64,000 nucleotides of DNA from Natronorubrum aibiense (GCF_009392895.1 NZ_CP045488.1:1426001-1490000); one strand, 5' to 3'; positions 8,666-17,590 are shown, numbered from the stretch's first letter. The notes: a model not told the origin generated them from the sequence alone. Translations and numbers: made by a program.

Positions 8666-9540
8666 TTGCGATTTTCCGTTCCTTACAATATCTCAACAAC
8701 TATTTGCGTTATCAAATCTGACACCCACTGTGAATTGGGAGAAACAATACTCGACGAGCGCGACCTCGCGCGCACCTACGATAGCGGGGCATACAGCGAA
8801 CCGTGGGCGGCCGTCCTCGACTGCCAGGGGTGCTACGCTATGCGAGCCAACATCCAGACAAGGGCTCGTACGCGATCTCAAATGGGATCTCCCGCGTGGG
8901 CGCGTGCGTGAATGAGTCAAGGGCGGGAAGCCGGATGCCGCCCGCGGTATCGAGATCGCCCGCGAGTACAGCTGGCTAGATGCGACACCACTGGACTCGG
9001 TGTTTCAGTCACTGAACACGCTCATCGCGAACGTGTTTTCGGGTGGCTCGATCGCCACCAAGACGTTCACTCCCTCCTTCGCGTTGAACCATCGCGATCA
9101 CCGCTCGCACGTGATCGACGCACTCGAGGGGTTCGGCGTGGAGTACGTCTACCACGAGGATGATGACTCGAGGGCGACGGAGGTACGGCCGACGACCGCC
9201 GCTTCCGTCTTGGGCTGAACTTGCTGTCCTCAGTGCGCCAGTCGGGCCGAAGGCGCAACTCGAGGATCTGACGTTGCTGTGGTACCTCGATGAGGCCCCG
9301 TTCGAAGTTCGTGAACTGTTCGTCCTGGCGTATCTCGCAAATTGGGCGACCCACCAGCGAACGAAAGAGACCGTTCAGATTCAGGAGGTGCGCGACAAAT
9401 CCTATCGCGACGAGCTGGCGGCACTGATCGAAGACGTCGCGAAGGAATCAATCACTTCCGGCAATCGAATGGTGCCGATCTCGGCTGACGCCGCGCGATA
9501 GCTTGGGCTCCAGCCGCGGTATCGCACGCCGACCGGAACG
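8666..9540 (+). pseudogene. multi-frameshifted gene of unrecognised family
   Basis: Coding-like, GC-rich sequence is spread over three frames. First comes HCELGETILDERDLARTYDS (8700-8870), then ARGIEIAREYSWLDATPLDS with VFQSLNTLIANVF (8940-9160), then RRFRLGLNLL (9195-9225) and AQLEDLTLLWYLDEAPFEVR with ELFVLAYLANWA (9250-9500). Together they suggest a soluble protein of 250 or more residues broken by several indels and stops. I could not identify it. Confidence 0.4.
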
Positions 9541-9659
9541 ACGGAGTGAATTAGGTATCGAAACGGCTCCTTTTCCCTCGTCTCGGTTCGTGACCTCATC
9601 TATAGTATCGCAAGAATACAAAATGGAACGACCCGCTGGTTCGTGATTTCTAAACGAAA

Positions 9660-10035
9660 GGCAGCGCGAGTTCCCCGTCCCACCGTGGGCGGGGGTGAAG
9701 CGCGTACACTCCGCTGAACAATCCGTACGTTGAAGTCACTGTGGAGTAATAACCGACAGACGGGAGTCACGTAACCGCCTCGCAAAATACCCGTCAGGGT
9801 TGCGCCGGGCTGTGTCGGGTGGTGGTGAAGCCGCCGACCTCCACGGATACGTCACCTACGGCAGCACTAGACGACCGCTAGTGCGGTAGGAGACACGGTG
9901 TGTTCGGGTGTTACTGCTCCCACACGAGCCCCATGGTAAGTGCGGAGGGAATTAAATTCGCCTGCCGCCGTCACGCTCCCGTTGGGAGAGGCCAAACGGC
10001 GAAGCCCCGCGCCACCGTGCGTGGGGTACTTCACA
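9660..10035. mobile_element. tnpB-less IS200/605 (IS1341-type) derivative
   Basis: The left hairpin at 9673-9694 has an 8-bp stem and the loop CACCGT; the right hairpin at 10005-10026 has an 8-bp stem and the same loop. They match in shape and partly in sequence the ends of the full element at 18520-19870 (hairpins at 18535-18556 and 19844-19865). The 310 bases between hold no gene but include a strong internal hairpin at 9855-9890. It is a non-autonomous, palindrome-associated element that tnpA or tnpB of a relative could mobilise. Confidence 0.6.
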
Positions 10036-10052
10036 ACCTAGAGATCAGTCAC

Positions 10053-10793
10053 TCACTGCTTCGGCAACTTTCCATCGCTGGCCTGTAGCCGGCGTTCGGC
10101 TTCGTCGCGGTCCTCAGGGTAGCCGACGTCGATCCGCCAGCCGTCGAGGCCGATTGCGTCGATCGTCCGCCCACTCTGTATCAACAGGTCGATCGCTTCA
10201 CTGATTTCGTACTCGCCGCGATTGGAGGGCTGAACGAGATGGCAAGCGTTGAAGATTGCTGGCGTAAACGTGTAGAAACCGGTCATGACGAGATTCGACG
10301 GCGGCTCCTCGGGTTTCTCAACGACATCCGTGATCTCGCCGTACTTGTTCGTATCACAGACCCCGTACCGCGACGCCTCGTCCCATGGCACCTCTTCGAC
10401 GAGGAATGCGGCATCCGCACGCTCTTCTGCCTGACGGCGGACGACGTCCTCGAGGTTCGCCTGGAAGATGTTGTCGCCGAGAATCAACATGAAGTCGTCA
10501 TCGATGTGTTCCTCGACGGTCAACAGCGCGTGGGCGAGTCCCTTCTGTTCGCGCTGGTGGCAGTACGTGATCGGGACGCCCTCGTACTCATCGCCGTAGT
10601 GGTCGATAATTACTTCTTTCAGATAGCCCACGACGAGGACAAACTCATCTGCACCGAGATCGACAAGCTGGTCGAGACAGTGGGTTAGAATAGGTTTCCC
10701 ATCGACTTCGACCATTCCCTTAGGCTTGTCTTCCGTCAGGGGTCGAAGACGTGTTCCTTCTCCTGCAGCGAGTACAACTGCTTTCATTGGCAT
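10053..10793 (-). CDS. aglF: sugar-1-phosphate nucleotidylyltransferase (AglF-like)
   Basis: Transfers UMP or dTMP from the NTP to a sugar 1-phosphate, giving the nucleotide-sugar precursor for glycans. The 246 residues start MPMKAVVLAAGEGTRLRPLT followed by EDKPKGMVEV, the nucleotide-binding signature, and continue with GYLKEVIIDHYGD, MLILGDNIF (metal and sugar site) and EYEISEAIDLLI. The length is that of AglF and RmlA-short proteins. The start may be the second Met (10787). A decayed aglM follows divergently and glycan-export genes lie beyond it. Uridylyl activity on glucose 1-phosphate is inferred from AglF similarity. Confidence 0.9.
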   Translation of the reverse strand: MPMKAVVLAAGEGTRLRPLTEDKPKGMVEVDGKPILTHCLDQLVDLGADEFVLVVGYLKEVIIDHYGDEYEGVPITYCHQREQKGLAHALLTVEEHIDDDFMLILGDNIFQANLEDVVRRQAEERADAAFLVEEVPWDEASRYGVCDTNKYGEITDVVEKPEEPPSNLVMTGFYTFTPAIFNACHLVQPSNRGEYEISEAIDLLIQSGRTIDAIGLDGWRIDVGYPEDRDEAERRLQASDGKLPKQ

Positions 10794-10897
10794 ACCACTA
10801 GAATGATAATCGCAAATTCTTTTTGGTAACCACGTGCTCTGGGATAGTTACCACTTCCATCACAAGATAATCAGTTCCAAACGAGTGACATCAGACA

Positions 10898-11345
10898 ATG
10901 CACATCTCGGTTATCGGCAGCGGCTACGTGGGGACGACGATTGCAGCCTGTTTTGTGGACTTCGGGCACGAAGTGACGGCGATCGGCCTTGATGACCGCA
11001 TCTCGGCGTAGTTCCTCGCAGTGGTGTCGGCCGGGGTGGATCCTGTTTACCGAAGGACATCAACGCGATCACTGCGGCTGCACGCGAGAAGAACTACGAC
11101 CTAGCCGTCCTCGAGGCAACTGTCGAAGTCAACGACCGCCAAACCCGGACGCATGCTCGAAGCCCATGGTGACCTCAAGGGAGCCCGAATCGCAGTTCTT
11201 GGACTCTCATTCAAGCCGCGTACGGACGACATTCGGAACTTACGAGCGATTCTGATAATTGAACTCCTCGAAGAGCAGGATGCTGAGATCGTTGCTTACA
11301 ATCCAGTTACAATAGAGCCGATGCGAGAGTGGTTGAACGGGTTCA
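10898..11345 (+). pseudogene. aglM: broken UDP-glucose dehydrogenase copy
   Basis: It begins MHISVIGSGYVGTTIAACF, the N-terminal Rossmann motif, then jumps after about 28 codons into the IGLDDRIS region that lies past mid-gene in the intact copy (near 280-300). An in-frame TAG and a frameshift follow, and the 3' part ([20 protein letters not shown]) fades out after about 11330. An internal deletion of roughly 550 bases plus point decay made it non-functional. It is divergent from aglF, where a working aglM might be expected. Confidence 0.8.
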
Positions 11346-11417
11346 CATTATTGAAGCAACGCTGTGTGGTCAACAAAATATCATCTACGTGGATCCCTGA
11401 TTCTCCTAAATGCAATT

Positions 11418-12914
11418 TCAACCCTTCAATTCATTATAGATTTTGCGGTCTTTGTTGTCTATCCCTAGTGAAAAGATAATAGCTGTATATACGATAGCCC
11501 CGATCACACAACCAAATATGATCAGTACTATTCCTGATAGGCCATTACTAGATAATCCTGTCCGGACTAACATGGATAATGAATAAGCGACAAGACCAGC
11601 AGCAATCGGTTTTATAACCTTAGGTGTATAGGGGTTATATCCTTCGAGTAACCAAATTTCTATTAAGCGAAATAGGTTGACAACAGCTAGTGTTAAGGCT
11701 GATGCAATCGCAGCACCGATGAATCCATATCTAATAATCAAAATGTAGTTTGCGACCACATTTGAGACACCGAGGAACCAACGATTGAATAGTACCACAT
11801 ATTGATGTCCACTCATCATGAGCATGTATCCGCTTGGACCAACTGCACTACGAGTGACCTGTGCTACTACGAATAATGAAAGCACTAGTGATCCTGCAGT
11901 GAATTCTGGTCCAAATAAGGCCAAAACCTCGAATCGATATACATACAATAATACCGCCGGAAGCAAACATATTGTAAAACTCCACCTGGTGACTGTTTGA
12001 AAGACATTATTCAACTCCTTGCGCTCACCTTGTGTATGTAGCTTTGATGCGATAGGCGGGAATAGTTGATTAATGCCTGTGAGTGCGAGTCCTGTTGCAG
12101 TTGCCAGTCCAATCGAAATAGCGTAGATTCCGACCTCGACGTCCCCTAAAAAGTACCCAACCATTAGTCGATCAACATTTGTGTATAAGAGCGATCCAGC
12201 AGCGGTGAGTGTTAATGGAACTGAAAAATTGTAATAAGTGTATATCTCGTTACGATCAGTATTGACATTGATATCAATATTGATCTTTTGAGCCAATAGA
12301 ACAAGGGAAATCACGGCTGCGAGCAGGCCTGCAAACGCAACCGCTGCACTCGCTCCAATAATTGTTGCGCCCAAAAATAGTGCTATGCCGATCGACAATA
12401 TGTTCAGGATCGGTACGAGAACATCACGGATAAATATCTGGTACTTTGCGTCTTCAAAAGCTCGAAATGTGTTATATATTGCCTGCGTGAGTACCTGAAA
12501 TGGGAGTAGAATAGCAAATATTCGTAGAACATCTGCAAACACTGGGTTGTCCAAAGTATACGCGCTAATGTTATCCGCTTGATGAAACAGGATCAGAGAT
12601 GCCAGGAGACTCCCGACAATTGATGTGCAAAACGCGATTGTCACATATCTTCCTTGAGCCTTTTTGTCATCTTCGAATTCGGGAACAAACCGCATAATAG
12701 ATTCCGTAACGCCAAGACGGGCAAATACACCCACGACTGACAAGATTGTCATAGCATACGAATACACTCCAAATGATGCTGCACCGACTGTCCGTGTAAG
12801 TAACAACTGTAGGAGAAATTGTGTTGCGTTTGATACTCCTTTTCCGAGGAAAAAGATTACTGCTCCATTTGTAACTACTCTGAGGGACGACTTATCGGAA
12901 CTCACAGATTCCAC
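11418..12914 (-). CDS. polysaccharide/oligosaccharide flippase
   Basis: A 498-residue membrane protein with about 14 hydrophobic helices and the MATE/Wzx-like start (VTNGAVIFFLGKGVSNATQF then LLQLLLTRTVG). The family moves lipid-linked oligosaccharides across the membrane; AglR in Haloferax is one haloarchaeal example. It starts seven bases after the stop of the upstream sulfatase-type gene, so both form one operon. This operon is clearly richer in A+T than its surroundings, as is common for surface-glycan loci acquired by transfer. The substrate cannot be read from sequence. Confidence 0.85.
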   Translation of the reverse strand: MESVSSDKSSLRVVTNGAVIFFLGKGVSNATQFLLQLLLTRTVGAASFGVYSYAMTILSVVGVFARLGVTESIMRFVPEFEDDKKAQGRYVTIAFCTSIVGSLLASLILFHQADNISAYTLDNPVFADVLRIFAILLPFQVLTQAIYNTFRAFEDAKYQIFIRDVLVPILNILSIGIALFLGATIIGASAAVAFAGLLAAVISLVLLAQKINIDINVNTDRNEIYTYYNFSVPLTLTAAGSLLYTNVDRLMVGYFLGDVEVGIYAISIGLATATGLALTGINQLFPPIASKLHTQGERKELNNVFQTVTRWSFTICLLPAVLLYVYRFEVLALFGPEFTAGSLVLSLFVVAQVTRSAVGPSGYMLMMSGHQYVVLFNRWFLGVSNVVANYILIIRYGFIGAAIASALTLAVVNLFRLIEIWLLEGYNPYTPKVIKPIAAGLVAYSLSMLVRTGLSSNGLSGIVLIIFGCVIGAIVYTAIIFSLGIDNKDRKIYNELKG

Positions 12915-12921
12915 CCCGAGC

Positions 12922-14343
12922 TCATCTCATGTATCCTAATGCTTCCAAGTGCTCCTCTACATCAGAATCTGTTTGTTTGCTCCCTATATTCACCCTTGCA
13001 TCAGTAAGAGTGGAGAAAATCTCATCCACTTCTGTGGGATATGTTCGGGATTCGACGCACGATTCCTGAGCAGTGTTAATGTGGATTGTCGCACCGTCAT
13101 CCCCGTGTGTTGCTTGTTTTACGATACCTGACTCACATTCTTTATAGACCGCTCTCCAGGGGCCAATATAGTTGGATTTTTCGACGTTGCTTGGTAGTAA
13201 TCCGTCAGATTCGGGAACACGATAGGTGGATGAAAGCACACTTTCAGATTCTGGAACAAATGACGGTGTTTCCTTGTTAGTAAGAGTTTGACGGATCACG
13301 TTTGGAAACTCCACAAGTGATGCGGGTTTCTGTATCTGTTTACCTTCGGTTTGATTGGGATGCTTCACCACAAGCGGCACGTGTGTTTGTACCTCGTGAA
13401 TTCCCCAACTGTGGTCACAGAGGCGTACCGATGGAGACACTTGGCTGTACTCACCAAATGCTTCTCCGTGGTCACTTGTCACTACAATAAGCGTGTTGTC
13501 GTACTGATTCCGCCGTTTTAGCTCATTGATCAGTGACTTGACCGCAGCGTCAACCTGCCTGATACACTCATCGTAGAGATATTCAAGTGTGGCAAGCGCC
13601 CACCAGCTACCATCCGATAAGACTTGTTGGGACATTGCCCCCTCAAAGTAATCTAAAAGACTTCGTAGTTTCTTGTCATCATATAGTCTAAATTCCGGTT
13701 GTGCAACGTATGGATAGTGGGCATCCATTAGATTGATGCACGCCGCCCACGGGCCGTCTTGTCGGTCGTTCCAATTGAAGAATTCTGACAAATACACTTC
13801 CGCCTGTTCAGCTTCTGGATTGTGTGACTGTGAATTGTAATTTCTTAATTTGTAACTTAGACCGTTGGTTAAAGATCGTATGGGTTTTTCATGCCTGATT
13901 GCCTCTTTAATAAATTCCTTTGTGGAGACCTCTCCTTCAAAATCCCTCAATGTCAATCCTGTTTCCGGATGTGTCAATCTTTTTGGACCAGCTGTATACT
14001 GAAAGTGATCTGCTAGATTTGACGCTTCCGAAACAACAACATTTGGTGTGAATAGTCCCGTTGAATAGTTGTAATCTTCAACTAGTTCTGGCCAGATACT
14101 TGCATCATCATCTAGCTTTGCTTCATGTTCAAACAGTTTGTGCTCTTCTACTTCGTAGCCAGAAAAGATGCTGGCATGACTCGCAATACTGTGGATCCCT
14201 GGTGCGCGGGCCTGCTCATAGTAAGTTGCCTTCTCTGCAAATGCGTCAATATTGGGTGTCGTCTTAATTGGGTAGTTATGTAGACTCGTGTTTTTTGCCC
14301 TAACACTGTCTAGAACGACAAGTAAAACATTTGGCTGGCCCAT
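12922..14343 (-). CDS. sulfatase / alkaline-phosphatase superfamily enzyme
   Basis: A 473-residue soluble protein. The start PNVLLVVLDSVRAKNTSLHN carries the first metal-binding Asp; ARAPGIHSIASHASIFSG holds the nucleophile region, with Ser/His instead of the CxPSR of classical sulfatases; VVTSDHGEAFGEYS is the second metal site. Haloarchaeal relatives sit in polysaccharide clusters and may add or remove sulfate or phosphate groups on glycans. It is the first gene of the operon with the flippase. The lack of a Cys at the nucleophile position argues against a formylglycine sulfatase; a phosphoglycerol-transferase-like role is possible. Confidence 0.8.
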   Translation of the reverse strand: MGQPNVLLVVLDSVRAKNTSLHNYPIKTTPNIDAFAEKATYYEQARAPGIHSIASHASIFSGYEVEEHKLFEHEAKLDDDASIWPELVEDYNYSTGLFTPNVVVSEASNLADHFQYTAGPKRLTHPETGLTLRDFEGEVSTKEFIKEAIRHEKPIRSLTNGLSYKLRNYNSQSHNPEAEQAEVYLSEFFNWNDRQDGPWAACINLMDAHYPYVAQPEFRLYDDKKLRSLLDYFEGAMSQQVLSDGSWWALATLEYLYDECIRQVDAAVKSLINELKRRNQYDNTLIVVTSDHGEAFGEYSQVSPSVRLCDHSWGIHEVQTHVPLVVKHPNQTEGKQIQKPASLVEFPNVIRQTLTNKETPSFVPESESVLSSTYRVPESDGLLPSNVEKSNYIGPWRAVYKECESGIVKQATHGDDGATIHINTAQESCVESRTYPTEVDEIFSTLTDARVNIGSKQTDSDVEEHLEALGYMR

Positions 14344-14572
14344 ATTCGTATGGAATAATCAGATCCATTAACGGATATGAATGTACTGATTGTGCCATGT
14401 CATATAGCTCTTTCAGTACTTATCCGATCAACTCACGTGGGAGGGACTAAAAGGGGCGACGGACTCGAGATGCGAGACAGGCAAGCACCGTAGTGAAGCG
14501 AGGAGCGCAGCGAGTCGCAGCCCTCGAGCGCGGCGGGGCTTTCGAAATGTTGTACTCTTGGGAAGCTTCCAA

Positions 14573-14833
14573 TCAGTTTTCATCACTTTCGAGAGCACTC
14601 GCATCGAGATCCCCTTCCAGGTATGCTGTTCCTCGATCAGTGATTACGTAGAATCCTCGCGATGGACGGTCAACTAGGCCATACGAGGAGAGCTTTCGAC
14701 ATCGAACACCGATGTAATTGTTGTTGCGATCGATTTCGTTAGCGATCAACTTGGGAGTGCCAGCACCCTGCGAATCAAGAAACTCGAGAATCTCGTCGTC
14801 AGCTCGCGTCATCCAGTCAGCACGCTTTCGCAT
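14573..14833 (-). CDS. PhiH1-repressor-like winged-helix regulator, copy 2
   Basis: An 86-residue winged helix starting MRKRADWMTRADDEILEFLD, with PKLIANEI...YIGVRCRKLSSYGLVDRPSRGFYVITDRGTAYLEGDLDA, the typical phiH1-type repressor. It is divergent from the module starting at 15070, as its paralogue at 2666-2944 is from the 3175 gene. A perfect 8-bp palindrome lies in the promoter gap. It probably represses the divergent operon and perhaps itself. Confidence 0.85.
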   Translation of the reverse strand: MRKRADWMTRADDEILEFLDSQGAGTPKLIANEIDRNNNYIGVRCRKLSSYGLVDRPSRGFYVITDRGTAYLEGDLDASALESDEN

Positions 14834-14917
14834 TGCTGTAACTATGCTCGACAGAGTTCTATGAAAGTGAGCGTATACATCGCTATAACAACTCTTAGGG
14901 CATTTTTAAATAACTAA

Positions 14918-14937
14918 TAGCTCTCCAAAGAGAGCTA
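14918..14937. promoter_or_regulatory. 8-bp palindromic operator candidate
   Basis: TAGCTCTC-CAAA-GAGAGCTA is a perfect inverted repeat 85 bases upstream of the repressor start, within an AT-rich promoter region shared with the operon at 15070. Symmetry and position suggest the repressor's binding site; binding is not shown. Confidence 0.5.
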
Positions 14938-15009
14938 AAGCATATTTTTTGTTGGTATAGAAATTAATAGTCGACAACGGGATCACGGATATCGCCTTGT
15001 CCGTAAAAC

Positions 15010-15064
15010 GTGTGGGCTGGTGGTGACGCACCGACCCACGCTAGCTCCCGTAACCACACTACGG
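15010..15064 (+). promoter_or_regulatory. two-hairpin leader before the 15070 gene
   Basis: Hairpin 1 pairs GTGGG (15012-15016) with CCCAC (15035-15039) and GGTG (15019-15022) with CACC (15029-15032). Hairpin 2 pairs CCGTA (15048-15052) with TACGG (15060-15064) around a 7-base loop, again five bases before the ATG. The arrangement equals that at 3117-3169, but the outer stem of hairpin 1 has different bases that still pair. Confidence 0.55.
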
Positions 15065-15069
15065 AAGCC

Positions 15070-15492
15070 ATGCCAAACGACGACTCACGGGATAGTAAAA
15101 CTCCCGACCGGCACGCACAGCCGACGACGAACTACCGACCGCTCCTCGAGGCCCTCGACACCCACACCACCAACCTCCTCGAGACGGTCACCACCGACGA
15201 CGACCTCGAGCGGGACACCCGCCGAGCGGCCAAACGCCACTGCCGCGAGCTGCGGGCGGAACTCGGGTATCTGCGACGCCACCTTCCCGAGGCGGACGAG
15301 TGGAGCGGCCCGTCACAAACTGGCGCGACCACGGTGATCACCGGTCCCTTCGAGGCGGAGTTCGAAGCGCTGCGCCGACGGAACGCCGAGGCACGCAAGT
15401 CAGTCACGACACCCGACGACCCGAACGCCACGCAGACCGACAGCCCGGACACTCCAGAGACCACCGACAAGGCTGGTGAGACCGATGAGTGA
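15070..15492 (+). CDS. unknown acidic protein, first gene of module copy 2
   Basis: A 140-residue hydrophilic protein paralogous to 3175-3657. The ATG at 15070 was preferred over an upstream GTG because leader and start context match the other copy. The conserved part is the N-terminus (MPNDDSRDSKTPDRH) and the central helices (LEALDTHTTNLLETVTTDDD, RDTRRAAKRHCRELRAELGY). The C-terminal third is Thr/Asp-rich and disordered. The stop overlaps the coiled-coil gene in ATGAGTGA. Function unknown. Confidence 0.68.
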   Translation: MPNDDSRDSKTPDRHAQPTTNYRPLLEALDTHTTNLLETVTTDDDLERDTRRAAKRHCRELRAELGYLRRHLPEADEWSGPSQTGATTVITGPFEAEFEALRRRNAEARKSVTTPDDPNATQTDSPDTPETTDKAGETDE

Positions 15493-16468
15493 GCCGACCC
15501 TCGATCCCGACACACTCGAAACGTGTCCCGAGGACCTCGAGACGGACGCCACACCCGAGCTCCTCGCACTCCTCGAGACGTTCGTCGACGAACTCCGCAC
15601 GCTCCGAGCAGACAACAACCGCCTGCAAACCCGCGTCACGGATCTCGAGAACGAGGTCGAGACGCTCGAGTCCCAACTCACCGACCTCGAGTCCCAAACG
15701 AACTCCCTCGAATCCAAAATGGATACTCTCGAGACCCACACGACCGAACTCGAGACCCGACTCGACACGACCGAAACCGACCTCGAGCGCCTCGACGCAC
15801 TCACACAGGCAACCCGCAACCGAACAGGTGCCACCAAAGCCCGCCTCGAGGAACTGCAGGCGCGCGAACTCGAGAAAGGGGCCCACCTCCGTGCCGAGCA
15901 CATCGACGAACACGCGATCAACGTCCCCGACGGCAGACTCGAGAAGATAACCAAAGACGACGGCCACGCCTATTACCGCCTCCCGGACCAAGATGATCCA
16001 CTCGATCGAAACAACACCACGCTCGCCCACGGTGACCTGCTCCCAATCCAGCAACTTGCCCGTATGGACGAGGACATGCGCCGGGCCACCACGAACGCCC
16101 TCCCGACGCGACTCGCCGCAAAACTCTGGCAGGCCAGAACCGACTCGAGCGTCGGCGACGATCCCTGGAAAACCGGCTGCAAGTCCATCCAAGAGTACGT
16201 CACCGCAAGCGACCTGAAACACTGGATCCGCAGACAAGAACCCGGCACGAGCGAGACCTACGCAAAGAAGCTTGTCTCCCGGGTTATCGACGCCGCCCTC
16301 GAGTTCTCCAACAACCGACTCGCGGTCCGCAAACGCACCCAGCGCAAGAACGGGCTCAAGTACACTGAACGCCGACTCGTCCTCTCCGAAGATGCCGAGA
16401 TTCCGGGCAAAACCCGCGGCTCGAGTCACACTGACGAGCCTCCGGAGACAGCTGGCGTCCGCAGATAG
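15485..16468 (+). CDS. coiled-coil plus winged-helix-like protein, copy 2
   Basis: A 327-residue paralogue of 5539-6408. The coiled coil is longer (residues about 30-105, with repeats of LETRVTDLE/LESQLTDLE type). Then come the shared blocks LEELQARELEKGAHLRAEHI, DDGHAYYRLPD, LAHGDLLPIQQLARMDED and the winged-helix-like end (ASDLKHWIRRQEPGTSETYA, RKRTQRKNGLKYTERRLVL). The coil changes length and sequence between copies while the C-terminal two-thirds barely change. That suggests a fixed DNA- or partner-binding end and a variable oligomerisation arm. Start ATGAGTGA overlaps the previous stop. Confidence 0.72.
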   Translation: MSEPTLDPDTLETCPEDLETDATPELLALLETFVDELRTLRADNNRLQTRVTDLENEVETLESQLTDLESQTNSLESKMDTLETHTTELETRLDTTETDLERLDALTQATRNRTGATKARLEELQARELEKGAHLRAEHIDEHAINVPDGRLEKITKDDGHAYYRLPDQDDPLDRNNTTLAHGDLLPIQQLARMDEDMRRATTNALPTRLAAKLWQARTDSSVGDDPWKTGCKSIQEYVTASDLKHWIRRQEPGTSETYAKKLVSRVIDAALEFSNNRLAVRKRTQRKNGLKYTERRLVLSEDAEIPGKTRGSSHTDEPPETAGVRR

Positions 16469-16551
16469 CCATGGACAGCACCTAGAACCCACCCTCGAGA
16501 GAGCACACACGTCTTAGGACGACACCCCCTCGACACGACGACCGCGGGTGG

Positions 16552-16743
16552 CTAGTGGGTTGAGTAGTCGTGGGTATCCCTCCTCGAGCAGTCTCGGCAG
16601 TCAACACAGGAGACGCCCTCAGTGATGAGACTAGAGACGACAGGTGTCCACGGACCGCCTCGACATCGTTCGCACTGGACTCGAGTGGAGGACGTTATGT
16701 CTGCTTTTTGGCGCCTGTATGATGGTTCTGGCAAGATTCTCAC
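16552..16743 (-). CDS. 63-residue putative zinc-binding CxxC mini-protein
   Basis: The frame holds two Cys clusters: VQCERCRGG near residue 24, and CVDCRDCSRRDTHDY near residues 48-62 before the TAG. Three copies of the ending exist in the window; differences between them are mostly silent or conservative, so selection on a peptide is plausible. Only this copy has an open frame across both clusters; the start (GTG at 16743) is uncertain. It is convergent with the coiled-coil gene and divergent from vapB. Function unknown. Confidence 0.5.
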   Translation of the reverse strand: MRILPEPSYRRQKADITSSTRVQCERCRGGPWTPVVSSLITEGVSCVDCRDCSRRDTHDYSTH

Positions 16744-16820
16744 TCTCTCCTCGCCGAACTGTCTCAGAGATAGTGTAACGGCACACTATCTTTTTCAGGA
16801 TGGGGTTCTATCTGTTGACT

Positions 16821-17072
16821 ATGAGCAGCGACCACACCAACGCCGAAAGCAAGGTCTCGGGAAACCAGGCTAATATTCCCGCTCGAATTCGCCGTGAACT
16901 CGAGATCGATGATGGTGATCATCTTCGTTGGCAAATCGAAGATGATGGGAGTATTCGTGTTGACGTCATTCAGCAGCAAACAGGAACGTTTGCCGAGTTC
17001 GATGGGTACGACGGAGAGACGGCGACGGATGTGACCGCCGAACATGACGCTTGGGGCGTCGACACCGAATAG
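16821..17072 (+). CDS. vapB: VapB-type antitoxin, AbrB fold
   Basis: An 83-residue protein with the SpoVT/AbrB swapped-hairpin domain (ESKVSGNQANIPARIRRELE, IDDGDHLRWQIEDDGSIRVD) and a C-terminal toxin-neutralising tail (GTFAEFDGYDGETATDVTAE). It ends seven bases before the vapC start, a standard toxin-antitoxin order, and would bind both its promoter and the toxin. Start at MSSDHTNAES was chosen because the duplicate at 20292 starts at the same residue. Confidence 0.88.
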   Translation: MSSDHTNAESKVSGNQANIPARIRRELEIDDGDHLRWQIEDDGSIRVDVIQQQTGTFAEFDGYDGETATDVTAEHDAWGVDTE

Positions 17073-17078
17073 AAATAG

Positions 17079-17513
17079 ATGCCACGCGCACTGATTGATA
17101 CGACTGTTCTCTTTGCAGCAGCATATCGCCGAGACAGCGCACATGACGATGCGCTTCCAATTGTACAGGGAATTGACAGTGGATCGCTCCCAGAAGCAGT
17201 CGTCCTCGATTACGTCCTCGCAGAAACACTCAACGGCCTTACTACTCATGCCGGGCACGATGCGGCTGTCGACCTTCTCGACCGAATTGAGGAAAATGCT
17301 CGCTTCCACATCGAGTCACTCAATATGGACGCCCTCGCGACAGGGAAGGCGCTATTCAGACAGCACAAACCGTTGTCGTTCGTTGATGCATGTATCATCG
17401 CGTACATGCAAACCGAGGGACTCGGCTACCTCTATGCGTTTGATGACGATTTTGATGCTGCTGACGACGTCTATCGACTCAACGCTGCAACAGATCCGTA
17501 CGACCCGAAGTGA
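17079..17513 (+). CDS. vapC: VapC toxin, PIN-domain RNase
   Basis: A 144-residue PIN-domain nuclease; members cleave tRNA or rRNA when the antitoxin is lost. Acidic active-site residues are visible in order: ALIDTTVLF (Asp), LAETLNGL (Glu), SFVDACIIAY (Asp) and YAFDDDFD (Asp). It lies directly after vapB. The duplicated locus at 20.3 kb has lost this gene by a deletion between two CTCTTTG repeats, present here at 17109-17115 and 17539-17545. Confidence 0.9.
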   Translation: MPRALIDTTVLFAAAYRRDSAHDDALPIVQGIDSGSLPEAVVLDYVLAETLNGLTTHAGHDAAVDLLDRIEENARFHIESLNMDALATGKALFRQHKPLSFVDACIIAYMQTEGLGYLYAFDDDFDAADDVYRLNAATDPYDPK

Positions 17514-17590
17514 GCTCCCTCATGGCCGACGTCGTTCGCTCTTTGAGGGCGAGACTGGACCTCGAGGCGACTCACAAACTCGAACAACTG

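Noticed and set aside
15404-16510. 368-codon minus-strand frame opposite the coiled-coil gene
   Set aside because: Arises from the GAG/CTC-rich codons of the coiled coil; the plus-strand frame has a paralogue, overlap start and conserved end.
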